Source: O2-02-FULL-42-9 sp038043025 (GTDB taxonomy: Bacteria; Pseudomonadota; Gammaproteobacteria; UBA12402). Taken from it: 27,033 nucleotides of DNA. A program made the position numbers and the translations under genes. Positions 7,655 through 14,890 of this stretch are shown here, one piece after another. The stretch lies in assembly GCA_038043025.1 (NCBI GenBank), contig JBBTCW010000071.1, forward strand, positions 1 through 27,033, in the 5' to 3' direction. How positions within the stretch are numbered: position 1 is the stretch's first letter; every line of letters begins with the position of its first letter. A model generated the notes under the pieces. It did no database searches. It worked only from the letters and a program-made list of their open reading frames with translations, and was not told where the DNA came from.

Positions 7655-9118
7655 TTACTTCTTCGGAATCACCTTGAGCAATTCTGTGAGTAATTTCCAA
7701 AATGGGTCGACCGTTGCAATTTTGACGCACTCATCGGGTGAATGTGCGTATAAAATTGTGGGGCCAAACGATATGATTTCCAAATCTGGATAATTGCGTC
7801 GTAAGATGCCAAACTCTAGTCCCGCATGAATAGCCGCAACTTCAGGTTCTTTGTGAAATAACTTTTCATACACATCTTTTGTGAGTTGTACAATGGGCGC
7901 ATTCACATCGGGCAAAGCGCCGGGATAACTGCTACATTTCATAACCTTGGCGTTGACTAATTCAAAGATATTTTTTACTGTATTCACTATTTCTTTTTGT
8001 TCAAATTCATTGTTGCTGCGTTGTGAAGTAAAAATGTCGATTTTTCCATTTTCAGATTTAACATAGGCTAAATTTGATGATGTGGAAACGAAATTGGGAA
8101 TATTATCGTCCATGCGTATGACGCCATGTGGGCAGCCATATAATGCATTGATTAAATCATTTTTAATTTTGTTATCGATCAATGTAGTTGGCGTTTTTGC
8201 TGGTTCGGTTGTGATGTGAAGTTTTGGATCTGTTGTTTGATAAATTACCGCGATATCTTTCGCCATGTTCGCAATGTCTGTTGTTATGGCATGTATGTTT
8301 TCTTGAGAGGTAACAACAGTCGCGATTGCCCGTCGTGGAATGGCATTGTGAACTGGGGTGCCGGCTTCGATGGTGGCAAGCGATACGTTGTTATATTTCT
8401 TGTTTAAATTCCATAAAATCATGGCCATAATTTTAGCCGCATTGCCGCGATTTTTGTTGATATCGATGCCTGAATGTCCGCCTTTTAAACCATCTATTGT
8501 GATCAGAAGGGCAGCTGAGTGTTGAGAGGCGGGTTGTTCTGTATATGTAAATTCGATTTTTGTGTCGGACATGCCGGCGCAGCCGATATATAGATGCCCA
8601 TCCTCCTCGGAATCTAAATTTAACAAAATATTGCCGTGTAATATGTTGGGTTCTAATCCAAATGCACCGGTCATGCCCGTTTCTTCATCGACGGTGAATA
8701 ATGCTTCTAACTGACCATGAGTGAGATCGTTGGATATAAGTATGGCTAGAACCGCTGCAATGCCAATACCATTGTCAGCGCCTAATGTTGTTTTATTCGC
8801 TTTTACCCATTCGCCATCAATGTAAGCTTGAATGGGATCTGTTTTAAAATTATGCGTGCTGCCCGTCGCTTTTTGCGGCACCATGTCCATGTGGGCTTGT
8901 AAAATGACGGTTTTGCGATTTTCCATACCGGGCGTGGCTGGTTTTTGGATGATAACGTTACCGACTTTGTCGATGTGATATTTCAGTGCGGCGGATTCGG
9001 CGAAATTTTTTAGATAGGCAATCATTTTTTCTTCATGTTTAGAGGGGCGCGGAATTTGGAGAATTTCATCAAAATAATGCCAGATGATTTTCGGTTTCAA
9101 TTGTTGTAGTTCGCTCAT
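7655..9118 (-). CDS. pepD: Aminoacyl-histidine dipeptidase (cytosol non-specific dipeptidase)
   Basis: This M20-family dinuclear zinc dipeptidase hydrolyses Xaa-His and a wide range of other dipeptides in the cytoplasm. Its 487 residues match the family length. Metal and catalytic residues are visible: QAHMDMV (His76, Asp78), LGADNGIGIAA (Asp115), VDEETGMTGAFGL (Glu145, Glu146), LLNLDSEEDG (Asp169) and the C-terminal YAHSPDE (His459). HAGLEFGIL and ISFGPTI are also typical of PepD. The ATG at 9118 follows AGAGG at a suitable distance. It would complete peptide use started by the POT transporter upstream, although the two are not one operon. Confidence 0.96.
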   Translation of the reverse strand: MSELQQLKPKIIWHYFDEILQIPRPSKHEEKMIAYLKNFAESAALKYHIDKVGNVIIQKPATPGMENRKTVILQAHMDMVPQKATGSTHNFKTDPIQAYIDGEWVKANKTTLGADNGIGIAAVLAILISNDLTHGQLEALFTVDEETGMTGAFGLEPNILHGNILLNLDSEEDGHLYIGCAGMSDTKIEFTYTEQPASQHSAALLITIDGLKGGHSGIDINKNRGNAAKIMAMILWNLNKKYNNVSLATIEAGTPVHNAIPRRAIATVVTSQENIHAITTDIANMAKDIAVIYQTTDPKLHITTEPAKTPTTLIDNKIKNDLINALYGCPHGVIRMDDNIPNFVSTSSNLAYVKSENGKIDIFTSQRSNNEFEQKEIVNTVKNIFELVNAKVMKCSSYPGALPDVNAPIVQLTKDVYEKLFHKEPEVAAIHAGLEFGILRRNYPDLEIISFGPTILYAHSPDECVKIATVDPFWKLLTELLKVIPKK

Positions 9119-9168
9119 GTTTTAATGCCTCTATTATTCAGAATGGGAATGGCAAGTATATCATATCC

Positions 9169-9198
9169 TTGACTCTTTTGTAGTAAAAATGGCATGAT
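9169..9198 (+). promoter_or_regulatory. Possible promoter for the hydrolase-trmB pair
   Basis: TTGACT (9169-9174), an 18-nt spacer and CATGAT (9193-9198) lie shortly before the ATG at 9222. The -10 is a 4/6 match. This is the best candidate in the gap between pepD and the hydrolase. Confidence 0.35.
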
Positions 9199-9221
9199 GA
9201 TCGAGCTAAGAGAGGTATATT

Positions 9222-10574
9222 ATGCGTTTAGCAGTGATTTTAGGGCTTTTGCCATGGCTTTTCTTTTTAGGTTTTTTTAATGATACATTACTGGGGGTGA
9301 AATTCGGTGTGATCGCTGGCTTCGCCTGTTTGTTGTTATTTAATTATAAGACGTTGAAAAAAGGTGCTTTATTAGATTGGGTTGCAGTCATTTTCTTTTT
9401 ATCAATCGGCGTGTTGGGTTGGTTCTTAAAGTTACCGTTCGTTATTCATAATAGTTTATTGATGGAAAATAGCGTGTTTTTTATCGCCAGCATGCTGACC
9501 TTGGTAATTCACCGGCCTTTTTCATTGGAATATGCAAAAACAAAAGTCAATGAGGTGTATTATCATCATCCTGTTTTTATACGCGTACATGTTTGGATTT
9601 CTTTTATATGGTCTGTAATTTTTTTCACGGGCGCTGTATTAATTATTTTATATCGGTTTGGCCTGGGAAATTCGACGTGGATGTTGCAAAACATTCCGAC
9701 AAGTTTAATTTTGTTCGGCGTGTTATTTACTATATTTTTTCCCGATTTATATCAGCGTGTGGCGATGAAAGGTGGGGTGGCATCATTACCAGACTTGTCA
9801 GGCGTGAAAACCGTTGAGGTACAGGGGGGTGTTATTGGTTATCGAACCATCGGACGAGGGCCTCTATTGATTTTGTTGCAGGGCGCCAAAATGAATATGC
9901 ATGGATGGGATCCTGCGTTATTAAAATATTTGAGTCGGCATTTTACGCTTTTAATATGGGACTATCCGGGCACGGGTTATTCGAGTGATCATCCCTGTGA
10001 ATGGACGGTAGAAGCGATGGCTCAATTGTTACGAAAAATATGCGATACATTGGAATTAAAACCACTGGCATTGCTGGGATATTCGATGGGAGGATTTATT
10101 GCGCAAACCTGTGTGAGACGGTTTCCTGGTTTTGTGAAAGGACTAGTGTTGATCAGCACAGATGGCGGCGGTCCACATGCCATTCGACAAACATTTGATG
10201 GCGTTGACGCAAAGGATTCGCTATCACTTTTATTTGCAGCGGGTGCGCGTGCGCGCGTGTCCCAGTCATTTCAGCAAATTTTTAAAACCGCTGAACTGGA
10301 AGGGAAAATTTCATCTGACATTTTATTAAAACAACACGCGTTAGCGCAGGATTGGTATTCTGCCGAGCGGCGTGAGAAGGCGGATGTTTCTGCGTTGATT
10401 TTTGTGGGCAAAAAAGATTGCGTTATTCCTGCTGAAAATGCGCGTATTTTGTATGCGTTTTTTCAATTATCTGAAGTGGTCACGTACGAAGATGCGGGGC
10501 ATGGATTGATATATCAATACCCCCGCGACATCAGTGATCGTGTGACCAGTTTTTTAGGTAATATGAATGACTGA
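9222..10574 (+). CDS. Alpha/beta hydrolase fused to an N-terminal multi-pass membrane domain
   Basis: The 450-residue protein has two parts. Residues 1-175 contain about six hydrophobic segments and the sentence PFSLEYAKTKV before a further pair of helices, a pattern I associate with small uncharacterised membrane proteins. Residues 195-450 are an alpha/beta hydrolase: strand LLILLQGAKMNMHGWD, WDYPGTGYS, nucleophile elbow GYSMGG (Ser288), Asp399 in GKKD and His427 in AGHG. The oxyanion segment reads QGAKMN instead of the usual HGxx. The hydrolase domain would sit at the membrane, so a lipid or ester substrate is possible, but none can be named. AGAGAGG lies before the ATG. The stop codon overlaps trmB by 8 nt, so the two are probably cotranscribed. 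Confidence 0.9.
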   Translation: MRLAVILGLLPWLFFLGFFNDTLLGVKFGVIAGFACLLLFNYKTLKKGALLDWVAVIFFLSIGVLGWFLKLPFVIHNSLLMENSVFFIASMLTLVIHRPFSLEYAKTKVNEVYYHHPVFIRVHVWISFIWSVIFFTGAVLIILYRFGLGNSTWMLQNIPTSLILFGVLFTIFFPDLYQRVAMKGGVASLPDLSGVKTVEVQGGVIGYRTIGRGPLLILLQGAKMNMHGWDPALLKYLSRHFTLLIWDYPGTGYSSDHPCEWTVEAMAQLLRKICDTLELKPLALLGYSMGGFIAQTCVRRFPGFVKGLVLISTDGGGPHAIRQTFDGVDAKDSLSLLFAAGARARVSQSFQQIFKTAELEGKISSDILLKQHALAQDWYSAERREKADVSALIFVGKKDCVIPAENARILYAFFQLSEVVTYEDAGHGLIYQYPRDISDRVTSFLGNMND

Positions 10575-11277
10575 AGCAAAACATCGACGACCGATTCGCA
10601 GTTTTGTGCGGCGAGAAGGGCGCATAACAAAAGCGCAAAAGCAGGCATTAGAAACGCTTTGGCCGCTGTATGGGTTGACCTGTCATTCCGGGATTGCTGC
10701 ATCCTGGCAGAACGACATCCAAAATCCAGTTATCTTAGAAATTGGTTTCGGCATGGGCGATTCTCTTGTTGAAATGGCAAAATCAAATCCGGACAAAAAT
10801 TTTATTGGGGTGGACGTGCATCGTCCCGGGGTTGGTGCTTGTTTACAGAGCATTCATCGAGAGCAATTAACAAATTTAAAATTATTTTGTGATGATGTGA
10901 ATGACGTGCTGAATCAAGCGATCCCCGATCAATCATTAGATGTGATTCAACTATTTTTCCCGGATCCCTGGCCGAAACAACGACATCATAAACGCCGATT
11001 GATCCAGGTCGACTTCGTAAAATTATTGCATCAAAAATTAAAACCGAAAGGTACGTTACATATTGCAACGGATTGGAAAAATTATGCGGAACATATTCAG
11101 CGCGTGGTGAACGCATCCGGTTTGTTTTTACCTTTATCAGCCCACGATCTATCTGTGGTGAGTTTGCCGCGGGGCGATGCAACGTCCAGTATTTTTTTAT
11201 TTCGTCCGACCACGAAATTCGAGCAACGCGGCAAGCGCCTCGGCCATGACATTTGGGATTTTATTTATCGCGCCTAA
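10567..11277 (+). CDS. trmB: tRNA (guanine-N7-)-methyltransferase
   Basis: TrmB methylates G46 in the variable loop of many tRNAs using S-adenosylmethionine. The 236-residue protein shows the SAM-binding motif VILEIGFGMGDSLVEMA (about residues 55-71), the acidic strand end NFIGVDVHRPGVG, and the hallmark LFFPDPWPKQRHHKRRL (about 129-145). The length and the C-terminal TKFEQRGKRLGHDIWD are normal. The start overlaps the hydrolase gene by 8 nt, with AGGTAAT as ribosome binding site inside it. Three palindromic repeats follow its stop codon. Confidence 0.96.
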   Translation: MTEAKHRRPIRSFVRREGRITKAQKQALETLWPLYGLTCHSGIAASWQNDIQNPVILEIGFGMGDSLVEMAKSNPDKNFIGVDVHRPGVGACLQSIHREQLTNLKLFCDDVNDVLNQAIPDQSLDVIQLFFPDPWPKQRHHKRRLIQVDFVKLLHQKLKPKGTLHIATDWKNYAEHIQRVVNASGLFLPLSAHDLSVVSLPRGDATSSIFLFRPTTKFEQRGKRLGHDIWDFIYRA

Positions 11278-11306
11278 CTTTTTTTGTAAGTAATTTACCT
11301 ACATTG

Positions 11307-11415
11307 CAGCTCAGAGCTCGAAAGACCTTTAAAACCCATGGTGCGAGCGCCTCGCAGCAGCTCAGAGCAGTTGACAAATGTGAAAATACTAGAATTCGCT
11401 GGCAGCTCAGAGCTG
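11307..11415. repeat. Three CAGCTCAGAGC(TG) palindromes between convergent genes
   Basis: CAGCTCAGAGCT at 11307-11318, CAGCTCAGAGC at 11358-11368 and CAGCTCAGAGCTG at 11403-11415 are spaced 51 and 45 bp. The 13-mer is a perfect 6-bp inverted repeat around one base. The block fills the gap between trmB (+) and ychJ (-), ending 2 bp before the ychJ stop codon at 11418. The same 13-mer occurs twice at 25642-25711. It shares CAGCTCAGAG with the ends of the larger 104-bp elements. Confidence 0.75.
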
Positions 11416-11417
11416 GG

Positions 11418-11912
11418 TTACTTACAACAACATTTTTTATATTTTTTCCCGCTGCCGCAAGGACAGGGATCGTTACGGCCGACTTTGGCGGTTTCGCGTC
11501 GGATGGGGTCGTGCGAGGTTGTGCTTTCTTTACCATCGACATAATACCAATGACCATGTTCGCGATGGAATTCGCTCGCTTCATGTAACATTTGTTCTTG
11601 ATCGTTTGCCCTAAATCGTGCGATAAATTCTACAAAGCCAATCTTTGGATTAGTTTTATCTATTTCGCTTTTGACGATCGTTAATCCAAGCCATTTGGAT
11701 TGTGTTGCCCATTGTCGTGAGCCCGATAAATCAAAATCTGCCGCCGCTTTTCCTCTCATCGTGCGCACAATATAATCCATATTGGCTTGTGTGTAGGCGG
11801 TGTAACGCGAACGCATTAATTGTTCTGGTGTTTCAGGTATTTTTTTGAGTTCGATAAAAGGTTGACAGCAGTTTGCATAATTTTTTTTAGATCCGCATGG
11901 GCAGGTGGTCAT
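11418..11912 (-). CDS. ychJ: YchJ-family protein with two SEC-C motifs
   Basis: This 164-residue protein has an N-terminal SEC-C zinc motif (CPCGSKKNYANCC, residues 4-16), the YchJ domain (LMRSRYTAYTQANMDYI, then GFVEFIARFR and HEASEFHREHGHWYYVDG), and a second SEC-C motif at the C-terminus (NDPCPCGSGKKYKKCC). The SEC-C motif binds zinc and in SecA contacts SecB and ribosomes; the role of YchJ itself is not established. The start at 11912 is chosen over 11969 because AAAGGAA precedes it and the family begins M-x-x-CPCGS. It is isolated between repeat blocks on both sides. Confidence 0.92.
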   Translation of the reverse strand: MTTCPCGSKKNYANCCQPFIELKKIPETPEQLMRSRYTAYTQANMDYIVRTMRGKAAADFDLSGSRQWATQSKWLGLTIVKSEIDKTNPKIGFVEFIARFRANDQEQMLHEASEFHREHGHWYYVDGKESTTSHDPIRRETAKVGRNDPCPCGSGKKYKKCCCK

Positions 11913-11950
11913 CGTGTATATTCCTTTTGTATTTATCAAAGTTTGGTCGA

Positions 11951-12009
11951 AGCTCAGAGGACTCTTCACTGTTATGACTCATGCGAACAAGCTGGTCTCA
12001 CCTCAGAGG
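11951..12009. repeat. Outer module preceding repeat element A
   Basis: AGCTCAGAGGACTC (11951-11964) is an extra half end, followed by a module containing ACTCATGCGAACA and GCTGGT and then element A. The same arrangement, inverted, follows element D: the core, then ACCAGCCTGTTCGCATGAGT, then GCGTCCTCTGAGCT (23524-23537). This shows that the family has a conserved linker outside the 104-bp core. Confidence 0.6.
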
Positions 12010-12100
12010 ACGCAACACGTTCATCTGATTCAAAATAATTCATCATTACTTCTGGTAAATGCCATTCTACCAATGAATACCAGCTTACCTCTGAGCTGAG
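11997..12100 (-). repeat. 104-bp inverted-repeat element, copy A
   Basis: The ends are CTCACCTCAGAGG (11997-12009) and CCTCTGAGCTGAG (12088-12100), inverted repeats with one mismatch. The interior carries TGAATTATTTTGAATCAGATG, GGCATTTACCAGAAGTAATG and GGTATTCATTG in the order seen in copies B and D. It belongs to a tandem pair with B at a period of 142 bp. There is no coding capacity. Confidence 0.85.
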
Positions 12101-12138
12101 GATCAACTGATTGCTCTAACTCATGCGAACAGGTCGGT

Positions 12139-12242
12139 CTCAGCTCAGAGGACGCAATGCGTTCATCTGATTCGAAATAATTCACCATTACTTCTGGTAA
12201 ATGCCATTCTAACAATGAATACCTGCTTACCTCTGAGCTGAG
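12139..12242 (-). repeat. 104-bp inverted-repeat element, copy B
   Basis: The terminal inverted repeats CTCAGCTCAGAGG (12139-12151) and CCTCTGAGCTGAG (12230-12242) are perfect. The interior is close to copy A and copy D. The linker between A and B (12101-12138) contains CTCTAACTCATGCGAACAGG, also found beside copy D. The right end runs into a 16-bp tandem duplication at the hemW 3' end. Confidence 0.88.
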
Positions 12243-12271
12243 GATCTATATAAATGAGGATCTATATAAAT
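12240..12271. repeat. 16-bp tandem duplication at the repeat/hemW junction
   Basis: GAGGATCTATATAAAT occurs twice head to tail (12240-12255 and 12256-12271). The first copy begins in the terminal repeat of element B; the second contains the hemW stop codon (12262-12264). Confidence 0.9.
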
Positions 12272-13374
12272 ATCTCCAAACAATCATTCAAAAATCGTTG
12301 GCCTAATGCGGTGGGCTGCAATCGGCCATGCTCTATCTTAATAAATCCACGATTTTTAGCAATCTCTAACAAAGGATTTATTTCAGCAATTTGTGCGCCG
12401 GTGCGTTGTCTGAATGTATCAAGCGGCACGCCGTGCGTCAGTCGTAACGCATTCATCATAAATTCTAATGGTAAGTTTTTAGGCGAATAGATTTTCTCGA
12501 TAAACTGACTGTTGAAATAATAAGCGAGATTTTTTGTTTTTTCATAGCGCGTGATTTTTCCCCTTGCATCCGTTGTTTTGCCGTGCGCACCAGCACCGAT
12601 ACCTAAATAGTCACCGAATTGCCAGTAATTCATATTATGTCGACAAGTGTAACCGGGTAGACAATAAGCAGATGTTTCATAGTGCTCGTACTCAGATAAC
12701 AGTTGTTCGCCGGCTTCCTGAATTTGCCATAAGTGCTCTTCAGTAGGGCAGACGGGTGGATGTAAAGCGAACGGAGTGTCGGGCTCCAATGTTAATTGAT
12801 ACCAGGAAAGATGTTCCGGACTAAATTGTAACGCTGTGCGTAAATCATGTTGCGCATCTTCAACGGTTTGATTGGGTAAGCCGTGCATTAAATCAATATT
12901 AATGTTTTTGAATCCTGCCAGTCTCGCCATTTCCATCGCTCGTTTTGCATCATCAGCATGATGAATTCTGCCGAGCGCTTTTAATTTTTCATTTTGAAAA
13001 CTTTGAATGCCAATTGACAAACGATTAACGCCTGCGCGATAAATATCACTAAACTTTTGTTGTTCGGCTGTGCCCGGATTTGCTTCCATTGTAATTTCGA
13101 TATCAGACTCGAATGAAATTATTTTTTCGATTTCATTTAATAATAAATCGATGCTGCGCGCTGTCAATAAGCTTGGCGTGCCGCCGCCGATAAAAATACT
13201 GGTGAATGGTCGACCTTGTACATAGCGTAGATCATTTTTTAAATCTTCTAACAATGTCTCTATATAGAGTTTTTCTGGGATTTGTTTTGTTTCTGTTGAA
13301 TAAAAATCACAGTACGGACATTTGCGCGCGCAGAAAGGGATGTGAATATAAAGTGAGAGAGGGAGGGCATGCAT
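12262..13374 (-). CDS. hemW: HemW, radical SAM heme chaperone
   Basis: HemW is related to oxygen-independent coproporphyrinogen III oxidase (HemN) but acts as a heme-binding chaperone. The 370-residue protein has the radical SAM cluster motif CARKCPYC (Cys15, Cys19, Cys22), the glycine-rich FIGGGTPSLL, EANPGT, NRLSIGIQSF and the HemW signature HNMNYWQFGDYLGIGAGAHG. The length is normal. Its ATG lies 3 nt after the repressor stop codon on the same strand, so both are probably on one transcript; the ribosome binding site is poor. The C-terminus ends beside repeat element B and its stop codon lies in a tandem duplication that joins repeat and gene. Confidence 0.95.
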   Translation of the reverse strand: MHALPLSLYIHIPFCARKCPYCDFYSTETKQIPEKLYIETLLEDLKNDLRYVQGRPFTSIFIGGGTPSLLTARSIDLLLNEIEKIISFESDIEITMEANPGTAEQQKFSDIYRAGVNRLSIGIQSFQNEKLKALGRIHHADDAKRAMEMARLAGFKNINIDLMHGLPNQTVEDAQHDLRTALQFSPEHLSWYQLTLEPDTPFALHPPVCPTEEHLWQIQEAGEQLLSEYEHYETSAYCLPGYTCRHNMNYWQFGDYLGIGAGAHGKTTDARGKITRYEKTKNLAYYFNSQFIEKIYSPKNLPLEFMMNALRLTHGVPLDTFRQRTGAQIAEINPLLEIAKNRGFIKIEHGRLQPTALGQRFLNDCLEIFI

Positions 13375-13377
13375 ATG

Positions 13378-14055
13378 TTATAATTGAATTTTTTTGCGAT
13401 GCCAAATAACAGGTGCTGCACCGACCAGCTCGATATTATATAAAACAGGTTCGGTGACAGTTGTGTTTGGGTTGACGCAGCTTAAGGTGAACGTGTTTTG
13501 TTGAGTAACCATTTTAATTTTACGCAGTAACAATTGTCCATCGGTTGTTTGTACAATGCAATCGGTGTTAATTAATTTAGAGAAATATTGTTTTGAAAGT
13601 TTGACGCCGGCGACGTAGTCGCCGATAGCATAATGAGGCGACATGCCATCATCTTCAATAATTAAATCGATCGTGTTGCGATGATGATGTCGAAATAACA
13701 ATAATTCTTCCATAATTCTTTCTTCTTCATCATGGTTGGAAGAAGGGTAGATTTCTAAATGAGTATCGAATTTTTCAAGAATACGCGGTCCGTGCCCTAG
13801 GCCGTACATAAGCCACTCGTAAGAACACAGCACCCCTTCCTGAGCAGCAATTTTTAAAAATCTATTTGCACCTTTTTTGCTCAGCCCATGAGCGCGAGCA
13901 GTCTCCCAGCCTTTTAATGTGCTGACATTGATGCCATATTTAGCCGCAACATCAACTCGCTCTAGGTTGGTCAGTCTGCGCAGACGCTTGAGTCGAGCTG
14001 CCTTGGACTCAGGGTTTGATCGAGTATCCGTGATATCTTGTGATTGCATTGCCAT
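13378..14055 (-). CDS. HTH repressor with S24 (LexA/CI)-like C-terminal domain
   Basis: This 225-residue protein has an N-terminal helix-turn-helix (about residues 29-55: VAAKYGINVSTLKGWETARA) and a C-terminal S24-type fold. The Ser motif is present (DDGMSPHYAIGDYV, Ser139). In the strand where LexA and lambda CI carry the catalytic Lys, the sequence is LLLRKIK, and the aligned position looks like Arg178, so self-cleavage may be impaired; no Ala-Gly cleavage site is obvious. AAGGAG precedes the ATG at 14055 by 5 nt. It is divergent from csrA across a gap with paired inverted repeats that are good operator candidates, and upstream of hemW. It resembles phage-type repressors on integrative elements of Legionella, a comparison from memory. 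Confidence 0.88.
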   Translation of the reverse strand: MAMQSQDITDTRSNPESKAARLKRLRRLTNLERVDVAAKYGINVSTLKGWETARAHGLSKKGANRFLKIAAQEGVLCSYEWLMYGLGHGPRILEKFDTHLEIYPSSNHDEEERIMEELLLFRHHHRNTIDLIIEDDGMSPHYAIGDYVAGVKLSKQYFSKLINTDCIVQTTDGQLLLRKIKMVTQQNTFTLSCVNPNTTVTEPVLYNIELVGAAPVIWHRKKIQL

Positions 14056-14070
14056 CTTGGCTCCTTTTCC

Positions 14071-14108
14071 TTCAACAATCTCGGCCGCAAGCGGCGGAGA
14101 TTTCTCAA
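14071..14108 (-). repeat. Dispersed repeat with GCCGC-TT-GCGGC core, copy 2
   Basis: This is the reverse complement of the repeat at 7539-7575 with few differences. It lies directly upstream of the ribosome binding site of the repressor, so it would be in the 5' leader of that mRNA, where its hairpin could affect expression. Confidence 0.7.
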
Positions 14109-14131
14109 TTTAATCGCATAGTAATACCATA

Positions 14132-14196
14132 TTTTAATACGAATCGGCAATATCTTACAATAACTTGAGAGATACTTAATACATTTCGTATTAAAA
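14132..14196. promoter_or_regulatory. Paired operator candidate between repressor and csrA
   Basis: TTTTAATACGAA (14132-14143) and TTCGTATTAAAA (14185-14196) are perfect 12-bp inverted repeats, 41 bp apart. Further TAATAC half-sites lie at about 14122 and 14178. The gap holds the divergent promoters of the repressor and csrA. Binding by the repressor itself is inferred from place and symmetry. Confidence 0.5.
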
Positions 14197-14345
14197 ATTG
14201 GATTATACTTGCTCACAGCCCATTTCGAGTATTTTTATTAAATTATATCAAGAGAATGGTCATCTACGCAGTATGTACATAATTTACCATATTTATACGT
14301 ATCTGCAAAAGCCATTGTCTTCATTACTACCGCAGGAGATTTTAT

Positions 14346-14549
14346 ATGTTGATTCTAACACGTCGGCAAGGGGAACGCGTCATTATTGGTGACAATATTG
14401 AGGTGACCGTCTTAGCTATTTCGGGTACTCAGGTGCGCGTTGGCGTGCAGGCTCCCAAACAAATCAGTGTGCATCGAGAAGAAGTTTATTACAAATTGTT
14501 GAGCGCAAAAAAATTGATTCCGGAAAAGGATGAAAAAATTATTGTGTAA
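14346..14549 (+). CDS. csrA: CsrA, carbon storage regulator
   Basis: CsrA is a small dimeric RNA-binding protein that binds GGA motifs in mRNA leaders and changes translation or stability. The 67-residue protein is complete: MLILTRRQGERVIIGDNIEVTVL, then GTQVRVGVQAPKQISVHREEVY. Both RNA-binding patches, LTRR near the start and VHREE near the middle, are kept. GGAG 7 nt before the ATG is a good ribosome binding site. It is not next to alaS, the usual place of the core csrA in many gammaproteobacteria, and instead pairs with a phage-like repressor. It may therefore be a csrA paralogue of the type found on Legionella integrative elements. A LuxR-type HTH gene follows 54 bp later. Confidence 0.95.
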   Translation: MLILTRRQGERVIIGDNIEVTVLAISGTQVRVGVQAPKQISVHREEVYYKLLSAKKLIPEKDEKIIV

Positions 14550-14603
14550 TGCAAGTTCCGGATAAGCTTTAGTACTCGCGCTTTTAGAGTAGGGATTTAT
14601 TAC

Positions 14604-14885
14604 ATGACAGAAGACAACGGCATAGCGGTTAAATTTTGTCGCTATCAAGATTTGGTGTTTTCACGCCGGGAAGTTGAATGTATTTATTATTTAATTCGCG
14701 GTCTTTCGGCAAAACAAATCGGTCGAATTTTAAATTTGTCTTCACGGACAATTGAGACGCATGTGTATAATATTAAAAAAAAAATAGGCGGACGAAAGAA
14801 ATCAGACGTCGTTGCGTGGGTGTTAGATGATCCGGGGCTATACCAGAAGATTGTTAAGTTATTTAAGTTTCGCCAGGAACAATAA
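14604..14885 (+). CDS. Single-domain LuxR/GerE-type DNA-binding protein
   Basis: This 93-residue protein consists of little more than a LuxR-type helix-turn-helix (FSRREVECIYYLIRGLSAKQ, then IGRILNLSSRTIETHVYNIK and KKIGG, about residues 19-62). No receiver or autoinducer domain is present, so it is probably a stand-alone transcription factor. It follows csrA in the same direction and may be cotranscribed. AGTAGGG lies a little far upstream of the ATG. Its stop codon is 5 nt from the 3' end of the convergent tRNA gene. Confidence 0.88.
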   Translation: MTEDNGIAVKFCRYQDLVFSRREVECIYYLIRGLSAKQIGRILNLSSRTIETHVYNIKKKIGGRKKSDVVAWVLDDPGLYQKIVKLFKFRQEQ

Positions 14886-14890
14886 AAAAA

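Noticed and set aside
10802..11182. 126-codon open frame opposite trmB
   Set aside because: It is antisense to a well-supported trmB gene, without family features; composition shadow.
11307..11415. CRISPR-like array (three repeats with 34-40-bp spacers)
   Set aside because: The repeat is only 11-13 bp, a short palindrome, and no cas gene is near; the same palindrome occurs in other clusters.
11253..11588. Open frames on both strands across the trmB/ychJ gap
   Set aside because: They run through the palindromic repeats and into ychJ on the wrong strand or frame; no ribosome binding site or family match.
12030..12215. Open frame covering repeat copies A and B on the minus strand
   Set aside because: It begins and ends in the repeat elements and its similarity to itself comes from the tandem copies; not a gene.
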